Positions 1 through 5,467 of a stretch of 9,129 nt of DNA are shown piece after piece (position 1 is the first letter of the stretch; each line of letters starts with the position of its first letter). The stretch comes from Bacteroidales bacterium (GTDB taxonomy: Bacteria > Bacteroidota > Bacteroidia > Bacteroidales > UBA3824). The DNA is taken from assembly GCA_016287995.1 (NCBI GenBank), contig JAEEXW010000092.1, positions 1 through 9,129 on the forward strand, written 5' to 3'. The position numbers and the translations under genes were made by a program. The notes under the pieces are model-generated. The model worked only from the letters and a program-made list of their open reading frames with translations. It did not search any database and was not told the origin of the DNA.

Positions 1-804
1 GTCCGCGTCTTCGATATAATGCCAACGCCCGCCCTCGTAATAGAAACCGTCAAAAGTCATATCCGGTCCATAAAACCGAGGATTGCCTCTAAATTGCGGC
101 GGAGCGTTAAGATGGTCGCCGATTATTGCCTTCATTTTTTTGTCGTAAGAAAGACTCATTGCCGCCTTCTCAGTATAAGTGAAAACAAGGCGCGTATTGT
201 CGGCGGAAATTTCGTTCTGAAATTTTCCCCCGAACCTCGGCGTACCGGAAGGCGTAAAAACAACCTGCTCCAAAACTTTGCGGTTAACAAACATATCAGC
301 ACCGTCCCAACCACAAAGCGCGTAAACAGGGTGCTTGGAGTCTCCAAAACGATTGATTTCGTAATAGACCGCCCCGAACCAATTTTGAGACTGCATGTCA
401 GCATGAGAGAGGTCAAGCCCCTCTTTATCAGCCTCTTTCAGCCTTGTTGACCTAACAGTTTTTCCGTTGAAATAAAGTATAAAACCGTGATAAGCGTAAC
501 GTCCTGAATTTAAAGCAATTCCAAAAGTTAGAACCCTTACTCTCCCGTCAGAGGAAACAACGGAAGAAAGATTTTTTATTTTATAAAAATTATATCCGAA
601 AACGCCTTTTTTGTTAAGCGATTTTTCCAAAATATCCGCCGCAGACAAAGCATATTTTATTTTCAAACTGTCAGTTTCCGAAGTAAGAGCACTATCATAA
701 CAGCGGTTAAAATCGTCCATAACAGAATGGAAAACCGTAGTATCCTGCGCCCTCAAAAAACCGCAACATATTAATATACAAAATATTAACGTAATTTTCT
801 TCAT
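1..804 (-). CDS. Conserved secreted protein of unknown function, 3' end outside window
   Basis: The reverse strand is open without a stop from an ATG at 804 to position 1, giving 268 residues of a longer protein. Residues 1-20 are a signal peptide: two lysines, a hydrophobic core, and an alanine-glutamine end typical of Bacteroidetes, so the product is exported, probably to the periplasm. The two cysteines at 13-14 do not make a good lipobox. The mature part has no membrane segment. Its conserved-looking blocks are rich in aromatic residues and glycine: WFGAVYYEI (142-150), YALCGWDG (161-168), DHLNAPP (230-236) and FYGPDMTFDGF (244-254), followed by EDAD at the edge. From memory these blocks recur in an unnamed Bacteroidetes family whose members end shortly after this point, so only a few residues are probably missing. 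No catalytic motif is recognisable and I assign no function. It is divergently transcribed from pepD. Codon use matches its neighbours. Confidence 0.85.
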   Translation of the reverse strand, partial: MKKITLIFCILICCGFLRAQDTTVFHSVMDDFNRCYDSALTSETDSLKIKYALSAADILEKSLNKKGVFGYNFYKIKNLSSVVSSDGRVRVLTFGIALNSGRYAYHGFILYFNGKTVRSTRLKEADKEGLDLSHADMQSQNWFGAVYYEINRFGDSKHPVYALCGWDGADMFVNRKVLEQVVFTPSGTPRFGGKFQNEISADNTRLVFTYTEKAAMSLSYDKKMKAIIGDHLNAPPQFRGNPRFYGPDMTFDGFYYEGGRWHYIEDAD

Positions 805-829
805 TACCTTACTTAAAATTTTCTCCTTG

Positions 830-863
830 CAAATTTATTAAAATTTTTATATAAAAAGCCAAA
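830..863 (-). promoter_or_regulatory. Probable promoter of the minus-strand secreted protein
   Basis: Read on the minus strand, TTTG (863-860) is followed after 22 nt by TAAATTTG (837-830). This fits the Bacteroidetes primary sigma factor consensus of a TTTG -33 box and a TAnnTTTG -7 box. The spacer is slightly longer than the usual 19-21 nt. Transcription would begin near 822, about 18 nt before the ATG at 804. A second TAAATTTG on the same strand at 867-860 overlaps the -33 box and has no obvious partner. An AAGGAG at 828-823 lies too far from the ATG for a normal Shine-Dalgarno site. Confidence 0.5.
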
Positions 864-910
864 TTTACCAAAATTAATAAATATTAGTAGAAATTTTCCG
901 TGATAATTAC

Positions 911-918
911 TAACTTTG
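911..918 (+). promoter_or_regulatory. -7 box of the pepD-dsbD promoter
   Basis: TAACTTTG matches the Bacteroidetes -7 consensus TAnnTTTG exactly and is followed by GC, as in many such promoters. No TTTG or TTG is present at the expected distance upstream (about 887-892), so the -33 element is weak or absent. Transcription would start near 925, about 14 nt before the ATG at 939. The box therefore argues against the upstream in-frame GTG at 900 as the start of pepD. Confidence 0.5.
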
Positions 919-938
919 CAGAAAATTCAGAGAAAAAA

Positions 939-2399
939 ATGAACGAAAACATATTAAAATTAAAACCGGAAATTTTTTGGAAAAATTTCCGCGAAATCAC
1001 ACTGATTCCCCGACCGTCAAAACACGAGGAAAAAGTTACTGACTTTTTATTAAATTTCGGAAAGAAATTCGCCGACAAATCATATAAGGATTCTGCCGGC
1101 AACGTTATTTGGTCAAAAAAGGCAACCATAGGAATGGAAAACCGTCAACCGATTGTGCTTCAAGCACATTGCGATATGGTTCCGCAAAAAAACGAAGACA
1201 AAAAACACGATTTTCTTACTGACCCTATTTCGACAGTTATTGACGGCGATTTTGTAAAGGCTGACGGCACAACCCTCGGTGCTGACGACGGCGCAGGAGT
1301 GGCAGTGATAATGTCAGTTTTTGAAGATAAAAACCTTCAACACCCTAACATCGAGGCTCTTATCACCGTTGACGAAGAAACCGGCTTAACCGGCGCAAAC
1401 GGTCTCAAACCCAATACCCTGAGCGGAAAACTGCTCCTCAATCTCGATTCGGAAGAAGATTATATTTTCTATATCGGCTGCGCAGGCGGCGTTAATGTAC
1501 ATATCGCTAAAAAACTTGAATACGAGACAGTTAGCAAAGATTATAAATGTTTTTCAGTAAAAGTTGCCGACTTTATGGGCGGACATTCAGGCAGCGACAT
1601 TCACAAAAACCGTCCTAATGCCGTAAAACTTTTGTTTAGATTTTTTGACACCGTCAACTACGTAAAAGTCAGCAGTTTTGAAGGCGGAAATATGCACAAC
1701 GCCATTCCGAGAGAAGCCGTTGCAACGGTTTTTGTACCTAAAACGGAAGAAGAAAATTTCAAAAACGCGGCAAAAGATTTTCAAAAAATACTTTCCTCGG
1801 AATATCACAAAAGCGACCCAGACGGCAAAATTTTTATCCAAGAAATAGCGGATTGTAAAGAAAATACTTCGCTTACGGACGAATGTTTCAAAACTGTTAA
1901 AATGCTTATAAGCACCATAATTTCAGGTGTTTATGCAATGAGTGCAGATATGCCCGGTCTTGTGGAAACCTCCAACAATCTTTCTGTTGCAAAAACAGAA
2001 AACGGCGAGTTAAAAATACTTTGTCTTATGCGGAGTTCTTCGCAAACGCAATGCGATTATTTAAAAGGCGTGATGAAATTTCAGTCGGAATTTTTGGGTG
2101 CTGAAATCAAATTTACTGACGAATATCCGGGTTGGCAGCCTGATACAGAAAGCGTTTTATTGAAAGAGGCAACAATGGTTTACGAAAAACTTTTCGGCGA
2201 AAAACCGCTCGTTACGGCAATTCATGCAGGCTTGGAATGTGGAATCATCACCGCAAAACATGCCGGAATGGAGGCTCTTTCGCTCGGACCGACAATGTAC
2301 GGCGTTCACACCCCGAATGAAAAACTTGAAATAAAATCTGTCGCAAAATTCTACACTCTAATTAGCGAAATTCTTAAAAATTCACCTGAAAAAAAATGA
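939..2399 (+). CDS. pepD: Aminoacyl-histidine dipeptidase (PepD), M20 family zinc peptidase
   Basis: This encodes 486 residues, the usual length of PepD (about 485). The enzyme is a cytosolic di-zinc dipeptidase that cleaves Xaa-His and other dipeptides. The active-site blocks are all present: HCD (77-79, zinc ligand His and catalytic Asp), LGADDGAG with the bridging Asp116, DEETG with catalytic Glu146 and zinc ligand Glu147, LNLDSEED with Asp170, GGHSGSDIH (215-223) in the lid/dimer domain, HAGLECG near 429-435, and the C-terminal VHTPNE with His457. Ligand roles are assigned by analogy with Vibrio PepD. The ATG at 939 is chosen over the in-frame GTG at 900 because MNENILKLKPEIFWKNF aligns with the usual family start and because a promoter box lies between the two. 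The TGA overlaps the dsbD ATG as ATGA, so the two genes are probably one transcript with coupled translation. No residue looks broken. Confidence 0.95.
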   Translation: MNENILKLKPEIFWKNFREITLIPRPSKHEEKVTDFLLNFGKKFADKSYKDSAGNVIWSKKATIGMENRQPIVLQAHCDMVPQKNEDKKHDFLTDPISTVIDGDFVKADGTTLGADDGAGVAVIMSVFEDKNLQHPNIEALITVDEETGLTGANGLKPNTLSGKLLLNLDSEEDYIFYIGCAGGVNVHIAKKLEYETVSKDYKCFSVKVADFMGGHSGSDIHKNRPNAVKLLFRFFDTVNYVKVSSFEGGNMHNAIPREAVATVFVPKTEEENFKNAAKDFQKILSSEYHKSDPDGKIFIQEIADCKENTSLTDECFKTVKMLISTIISGVYAMSADMPGLVETSNNLSVAKTENGELKILCLMRSSSQTQCDYLKGVMKFQSEFLGAEIKFTDEYPGWQPDTESVLLKEATMVYEKLFGEKPLVTAIHAGLECGIITAKHAGMEALSLGPTMYGVHTPNEKLEIKSVAKFYTLISEILKNSPEKK

Positions 2400-2872
2400 A
2401 GAAAATATTTTTCATATTGACATTAATTTTTGCGTTTACAGCAAGTTTTGCGCAAAACAAAGACAATGTTTCGTGGTCTTTTTCCGCCAAAAACCTCTCT
2501 AACGGCAACGTAGAACTTTTGTTCAACGCTACCATTAACGAAGGTTTTAGATTGTACTCGCCTTACAATCCGGCAGGCGCATCAATGCCGCTGACAATTA
2601 CTTTGGACGAAAACGCAGCGTTTACAACCGACGGCAAAATCATCGAACTTCAAACCCCGCAAGAGCATTACGAAGAAATTTTTGAAGTTACGGAAAAATT
2701 TTTCCGCGGCAAAGCAGGATTCAAAATAATCATCAAACCTGCTAAAAATGAAGCGTTTACTGTAACAGGTAAAATAAAAGGTCAAGCCTGCGATGATAAT
2801 TTTATGTGCACGATGGTAAAGAAAGATTTTTCCATCAACGTAGCGGCGGCTCAAAAAAAAAAGAGCCGATAG
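2396..2872 (+). CDS. dsbD: DsbD N-terminal periplasmic domain, zero-frame product ending after an A10 tract
   Basis: The 158-residue reading frame starts in an ATGA overlap with pepD. Residues 1-20 form a signal peptide ending in SFAQ. Residues 21-150 resemble the immunoglobulin-like DsbD alpha domain, which passes reducing equivalents from the membrane domain to periplasmic partners. Cys132 and Cys138, with five residues between them, match the spacing of the redox pair in Escherichia coli DsbD alpha (Cys103 and Cys109). The frame passes through CAA AAA AAA AAG and stops three codons later at TAG (2870-2872), just after the domain ends and at the start of the linker. In Bacteroidetes this domain is normally fused to the membrane and thioredoxin domains that follow here in the -1 frame. 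The short product may be a genuine soluble protein, one of two products of a frameshift, or the result of an indel. The sequence alone cannot decide. Confidence 0.85.
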   Translation: MKKIFFILTLIFAFTASFAQNKDNVSWSFSAKNLSNGNVELLFNATINEGFRLYSPYNPAGASMPLTITLDENAAFTTDGKIIELQTPQEHYEEIFEVTEKFFRGKAGFKIIIKPAKNEAFTVTGKIKGQACDDNFMCTMVKKDFSINVAAAQKKKSR

Positions 2873-4425
2873 TAACGGAGCCCGTTAAAAAAACGGAAAT
2901 TACTCCCGAAAAAAAAGACACAATCTTGCCGCCGCCTATTGACACTATAAAAGCGGCGGTAACCTCTACTCCTGACACGACGCAAAAAGTTGTTATTCAA
3001 CCTGTTAAAGCAGAAAACGAAGTGTCGTTATTAAAAATCTTTTTGATTGCATTTCTTGCGGGATTGGCAGCAATTTTTACGCCGTGCGTCTTCCCGATGA
3101 TTCCGATGACCGTAACTTATTTCTTAAAAGACAAAAGCGGAAAAGGAAAATTTCATGCGTTGATTTACGGTTTGAGTATAATTTTACTTTACACTTTACC
3201 TGTCGCAATATTAATTATACTTTCCAATTTGTTAGGAGGAGAAAACTTTACGGCAAGTATTTTCAACACGCTTAGTACGCATTGGTTGCCGAATGTAATA
3301 TTTTTTATAATATTTTTCGTGTTTGCGCTCTCGTTTCTCGGCATGTTTGAAATCGTAATGCCGTCGAGTATTATCAACAGAGCCGAAAAACGCGGCGACA
3401 AAGGCGGTTTAATCGGAGTTTTTTTCTTGGCGTTTGTTTTAGTTTTGGTAAGTTTTTCCTGCACGGGACCGATTGTAGGCTCGGTTTTGGTGGAATCGAC
3501 GGCAGGCAACAACTTTTTGAAACCGGTAACAGCGATGTTCGGATTTTCGCTCGCGTTTGCGATGCCGTTTACGCTGTTTGCGTTTTTCCCCGAAATTATG
3601 AAAAAACTGCCCAAATCAGGCGGCTGGCTCAACACCGTGAAAGTTGTTTTGGGCTTTATAGAATTGGCGTTGGGCTTAAAATTTTTGAGCGTTGCCGACC
3701 AGACTTACCACTGGCACATTCTCGACCGTGAAACCTATCTCGCAATTTGGATTGCAATCGGAATTATGCTGTTTTTGTATTTAATCGGAAAACTTAAACT
3801 GCCTAACGACAGCGACTTGGAGCATATAAAAGTGCCGAGAATTTTGTTGGCGGTTTTAACGTTGTCTTTTACCGTTTACATGATTCCGGGCATGTTCGGC
3901 GCACCGCTGAAAGCACTTGCAGGCTACATTCCGCCAATCACAACACAGGATTTTGTTATGACGTCAAATAGTCAAACAACTTCAACAGAGTCAACGCTTT
4001 GCACTACACCGAAATATTCTGACAAATTGGCGTTACCGTTCGGGATAAAAGCGTATTTTGAATACAACGAGGCTTTGGAGTGCGCAAAAAGTCAGAACAA
4101 GCCCGTTTTGCTGATTTTTACGGGACACGGCTGTGTTAACTGCCGCAAAATGGAAGAAAACGTTTGGTCGGATTCGGGAGTTCAGAGTATAATGAAAAGA
4201 GACTTTATTATATGTGCGCTTTACACTGATGACAGAACGCTCTCCGAAGACGGAAAACACACAATCGGCGAAATAAATTCGGATTTTCAGGAGGCAAAAT
4301 TCAAAATCAACGCGCAACCGTACTACGTGATTCTAAATCCGCAAACGCCCGACATTCCGATGAAACAACCTATGGCTTATAATCCTGATATTGAAAGTTT
4401 TAAGGAGTTTTTGAAGATAAAATAA
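2806..4425 (+). CDS. dsbD: DsbD membrane and thioredoxin domains (thiol:disulfide interchange), -1 frame of dsbD
   Basis: This frame carries the rest of DsbD, which moves electrons from cytoplasmic thioredoxin across the inner membrane to periplasmic thiol pathways. The frame is open from an ATG at 2806, but its first 15 or so residues only read the N-terminal domain out of phase. Meaningful sequence begins at the A10 tract, and no credible independent start precedes the first membrane helix. A Pro/Thr/Lys-rich linker (about 20-70) is followed by eight predicted helices (about 76-362) of the CcdA/DsbD beta type. The two essential membrane cysteines are present: Cys94 in TPCVFPMIP and Cys219 in SFSCTGP. 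A Ser/Thr-rich linker (about 386-405) leads to a thioredoxin-like gamma domain (about 412-539) with the motif CVNC (443-446) and a proline before Tyr-Tyr at 505. Fused to the upstream frame it makes 676 residues, normal for the phylum. All redox cysteines are intact, which argues against an old pseudogene. Confidence 0.9.
   Translation: MHDGKERFFHQRSGGSKKKEPIVTEPVKKTEITPEKKDTILPPPIDTIKAAVTSTPDTTQKVVIQPVKAENEVSLLKIFLIAFLAGLAAIFTPCVFPMIPMTVTYFLKDKSGKGKFHALIYGLSIILLYTLPVAILIILSNLLGGENFTASIFNTLSTHWLPNVIFFIIFFVFALSFLGMFEIVMPSSIINRAEKRGDKGGLIGVFFLAFVLVLVSFSCTGPIVGSVLVESTAGNNFLKPVTAMFGFSLAFAMPFTLFAFFPEIMKKLPKSGGWLNTVKVVLGFIELALGLKFLSVADQTYHWHILDRETYLAIWIAIGIMLFLYLIGKLKLPNDSDLEHIKVPRILLAVLTLSFTVYMIPGMFGAPLKALAGYIPPITTQDFVMTSNSQTTSTESTLCTTPKYSDKLALPFGIKAYFEYNEALECAKSQNKPVLLIFTGHGCVNCRKMEENVWSDSGVQSIMKRDFIICALYTDDRTLSEDGKHTIGEINSDFQEAKFKINAQPYYVILNPQTPDIPMKQPMAYNPDIESFKEFLKIK
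2847..2887 (+). other. Frameshift site in dsbD: A10 slippery tract with two hairpins
   Basis: An A10 run (2853-2862) followed by G contains the heptamer A AAA AAG (2857-2863), in phase with the upstream frame. This is the -1 slippery type known from dnaX. A -1 slip joins residue 156 of the upstream frame to the Glu codon GAG at 2863 and gives a 676-residue DsbD; the zero frame stops at 2870. The A10 run is exactly the loop of a perfect hairpin, CGGCTC (2847-2852) with GAGCCG (2863-2868). A second hairpin, TAACGG (2873-2878), AGC, CCGTTA (2882-2887), begins 9 nt after the heptamer, within the range for stimulatory stems. No Shine-Dalgarno-like stimulator lies upstream. Alternatives are RNA polymerase slippage on the A run, phase variation by tract length, a recent mutation, or an undercalled homopolymer, since A11 would restore one frame. 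Confidence 0.6.
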
Positions 4426-4442
4426 TAAAACAAATGGAACTC

Positions 4443-4455
4443 AGGCATCTTGCCT
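4443..4455 (+). repeat. Short palindrome AGGCA-TCT-TGCCT downstream of dsbD
   Basis: Perfect 5-bp arms surround a 3-nt spacer, 18 bp after the dsbD stop. The stem is too short and lacks a following U run, so it is not a convincing terminator. On the reverse strand it reads AGGCAAGATGCCT. From memory this resembles a palindromic core seen in dispersed intergenic repeats of several phyla, but that cannot be checked here. Confidence 0.35.
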
Positions 4456-4483
4456 ACAAATATAAAAAGTTTCGGTGAGTTAT

Positions 4484-4543
4484 ATGCACGAAATCGGTCG
4501 CGGAGTGGTCAAAAATGATACCTCCGCGACCACTTTCGTGCAT
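4484..4543. repeat. 60-bp imperfect inverted repeat with 22-bp arms
   Basis: The left arm (4484-4505) is ATGCACGAAA, TC, GGTCGCGGAG. The right arm (4522-4543) is CTCCGCGACC, AC, TTTCGTGCAT. The outer 10 bp and inner 10 bp pair perfectly, interrupted by one 2-bp mismatch, and the loop is 16 nt. The arms are more GC-rich than the surrounding intergenic DNA. The element lies between dsbD and a perfect promoter whose -33 box starts 5 bp beyond it. It could act as a transcription terminator for pepD-dsbD, although the downstream TTTTAG is a poor U tract. It could also be a miniature mobile or REP-like element, or a regulatory structure. No target-site duplication is visible at its ends. Confidence 0.8.
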
Positions 4544-4548
4544 TTTAG

Positions 4549-4580
4549 TTTGGGAAATACACTGTTTTTTCCTAAATTTG
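4549..4580 (+). promoter_or_regulatory. Bacteroidetes promoter upstream of the orphan nuclease-like domain
   Basis: TTTG (4549-4552), 20 nt, then TAAATTTG (4573-4580) is a perfect match in both boxes and in spacing to the Bacteroidetes housekeeping promoter. Transcription is expected to start near 4587, about 17 nt before the ATG at 4604. This shows that upstream in-frame ATGs, such as the one at 4475, would not be on this transcript. Confidence 0.75.
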
Positions 4581-4603
4581 CAACGAAAAAAGAACATAAA
4601 ATT

Positions 4604-4906
4604 ATGAACAAACATGTCTGCCCTTGGTTCGGTAAAGGCGAAAAACGGTTGGCTCAAATAGATATGCTCATCGACCGTGCGGACAAAACAGTCAACATTT
4701 GTGAAATGAAATTTTACAACAAGCCTTACGCAATGACCGCCCGCGACGAAGAAGACATTGAGCGCAAAATATCAACTTTCATTGAAACCACCGGCGGAGA
4801 CAAAAATGTTATTCTAACAATGATAACCGTCAAAGGCATCGAAAAAAACGAACATTCAGGATGCGTACAAAAAGAAATAAGATTGGAAGATTTGTTTGTT
4901 AATTAA
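4604..4906 (+). CDS. Orphan PD-(D/E)XK-like domain, probable remnant of an AAA+ ATPase/nuclease protein
   Basis: This encodes 100 residues. Most of it, from AQIDMLIDRAD (17-27) through NICEMKF (31-37) to the terminal RLEDLF, resembles the C-terminal portion of the roughly 500-residue Bacteroidetes and archaeal AAA+ ATPase proteins that carry a PD-(D/E)XK nuclease-like domain (DUF234-type); this match is from memory. The candidate catalytic residues, an Asp in IDMLID and the E-x-K of EMK, are kept. The ATPase part with Walker motifs is absent, and the DNA upstream is a non-coding inverted repeat and a promoter. It is therefore either the tail of a decayed gene or a stand-alone domain with its own promoter. 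The start at 4604 is chosen because it follows the predicted transcription start. The frame is open back to 4475, but that extension reads through the inverted repeat. Nuclease activity is not established. Confidence 0.65.
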   Translation: MNKHVCPWFGKGEKRLAQIDMLIDRADKTVNICEMKFYNKPYAMTARDEEDIERKISTFIETTGGDKNVILTMITVKGIEKNEHSGCVQKEIRLEDLFVN

Positions 4907-4941
4907 ATAAATCCTTCATATTTAAAAATTTTCATATTATT

Positions 4942-4973
4942 TTTGTCTGAATGAAACAAAAAAACTATCTTTG
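4942..4973 (+). promoter_or_regulatory. Promoter of the rsfS-ftsH-cdsA operon
   Basis: TTTG (4942-4945), 20 nt, then TATCTTTG (4966-4973) followed by C is a perfect Bacteroidetes-type promoter. The expected transcription start near 4980 leaves a leader of about 80 nt before the rsfS ATG. No comparable promoter or terminator was found in the short gaps between rsfS, ftsH, the repeat protein and cdsA, so this probably drives all four. Confidence 0.75.
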
Positions 4974-4994
4974 CAAACGATTTTAACCCTAAAA

Positions 4995-5012
4995 AAAGCG
5001 GATTAAAGCGGA
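4995..5012 (+). repeat. Tandem AAAGCGGA repeat in the rsfS leader
   Basis: AAAGCGGA occurs twice, at 4995-5002 and 5005-5012, exactly 10 bp apart, just inside the predicted transcript. An A-rich run (4992-4998) can also pair with CTTTTTT (5015-5021), placing the second copy in a loop. The spacing of one helical turn could suit a DNA-binding protein, but chance in AT-rich DNA is a real alternative. Confidence 0.3.
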
Positions 5013-5059
5013 CACTTTTTTATTAACACATTAATTATAAGATAATTAGAGTAATTTTT

Positions 5060-5431
5060 ATGAATGATTATACAATCAGCAGCGACCAACTCGCTGAACT
5101 TATAGTAGCAGGAATTAAAGAAAAAAAAGGCGAAAAAATCGTTAAACTCGATTTAAGAAACCTTGATTCTTCGGTGTGTGATTCTTTTATCATCGCTCAG
5201 GCCGACAACCCAAGACAAGTACTCGCAATTGCCGACGGCATTGAAGATTACGTGTTTGAACACATCAAACAATGGCCCTATCACCGCGAAGGCAGAGAAA
5301 ACGCCGAATGGGTACTCCTCGATTATATCGATGTTGTAGTACATGTTTTCCTCGAAGAAAAACGCAGTTTTTACAAACTCGAAAAACTTTGGGCAGACGC
5401 TAAACGCACCGATTATCCCGACGAAGATTAA
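5060..5431 (+). CDS. rsfS: Ribosome silencing factor RsfS
   Basis: This encodes 123 residues, normal for the RsfS/YbeB/Iojap family. RsfS binds ribosomal protein uL14 on the free 50S subunit and blocks joining of the 30S subunit, lowering translation when nutrients are scarce. Family blocks are in place: the basic/acidic start of the fold (KIVKLDLRNLDS, 26-37), CDSFIIAQAD (40-49), the AEWVLLDYIDVVVHVF strand pair (82-97) and the C-terminal RSFYKLEKLWADA (102-114). The ATG follows an AT-rich leader with no Shine-Dalgarno site, as is usual in this phylum. It is the first gene of the operon, 36 bp ahead of ftsH, an arrangement common in Bacteroidetes. Confidence 0.95.
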   Translation: MNDYTISSDQLAELIVAGIKEKKGEKIVKLDLRNLDSSVCDSFIIAQADNPRQVLAIADGIEDYVFEHIKQWPYHREGRENAEWVLLDYIDVVVHVFLEEKRSFYKLEKLWADAKRTDYPDED

Positions 5432-5467
5432 TTTTTTTTAAAAGAAAATACATCGTAAAAAAATATA

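Noticed and set aside
19..450. Plus-strand frame of 143 codons
   Set aside because: It lies antisense to the open 268-codon signal-peptide frame, has no family resemblance, and its composition looks like an out-of-frame shadow.
900..938. GTG at 900 as the start of pepD
   Set aside because: A -7 promoter box lies inside this extension, and family members begin at the sequence encoded from 939.
2806..2850. ATG at 2806 as a genuine start for the DsbD membrane part
   Set aside because: The first 15 or so residues are the N-terminal domain read out of phase, with no signal or homology. Expression is better explained by a shift at the A run.
3189..3635. Minus-strand frame of 148 codons inside dsbD
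   Set aside because: It is antisense to well-conserved membrane helices and no protein family is recognisable.
4475..4603. Upstream in-frame extension of the orphan nuclease-like gene
   Set aside because: It reads through the inverted repeat and the promoter, and would start upstream of the predicted transcription start.
4426..4603. Remnant of the AAA+ ATPase part upstream of the orphan domain
   Set aside because: No Walker motif or recognisable ATPase sequence was found in any frame of this gap.
4907..4945. Terminator after the orphan domain
   Set aside because: Only A/T complementarity is present, with no GC stem, and the T-rich stretch is part of the next promoter.
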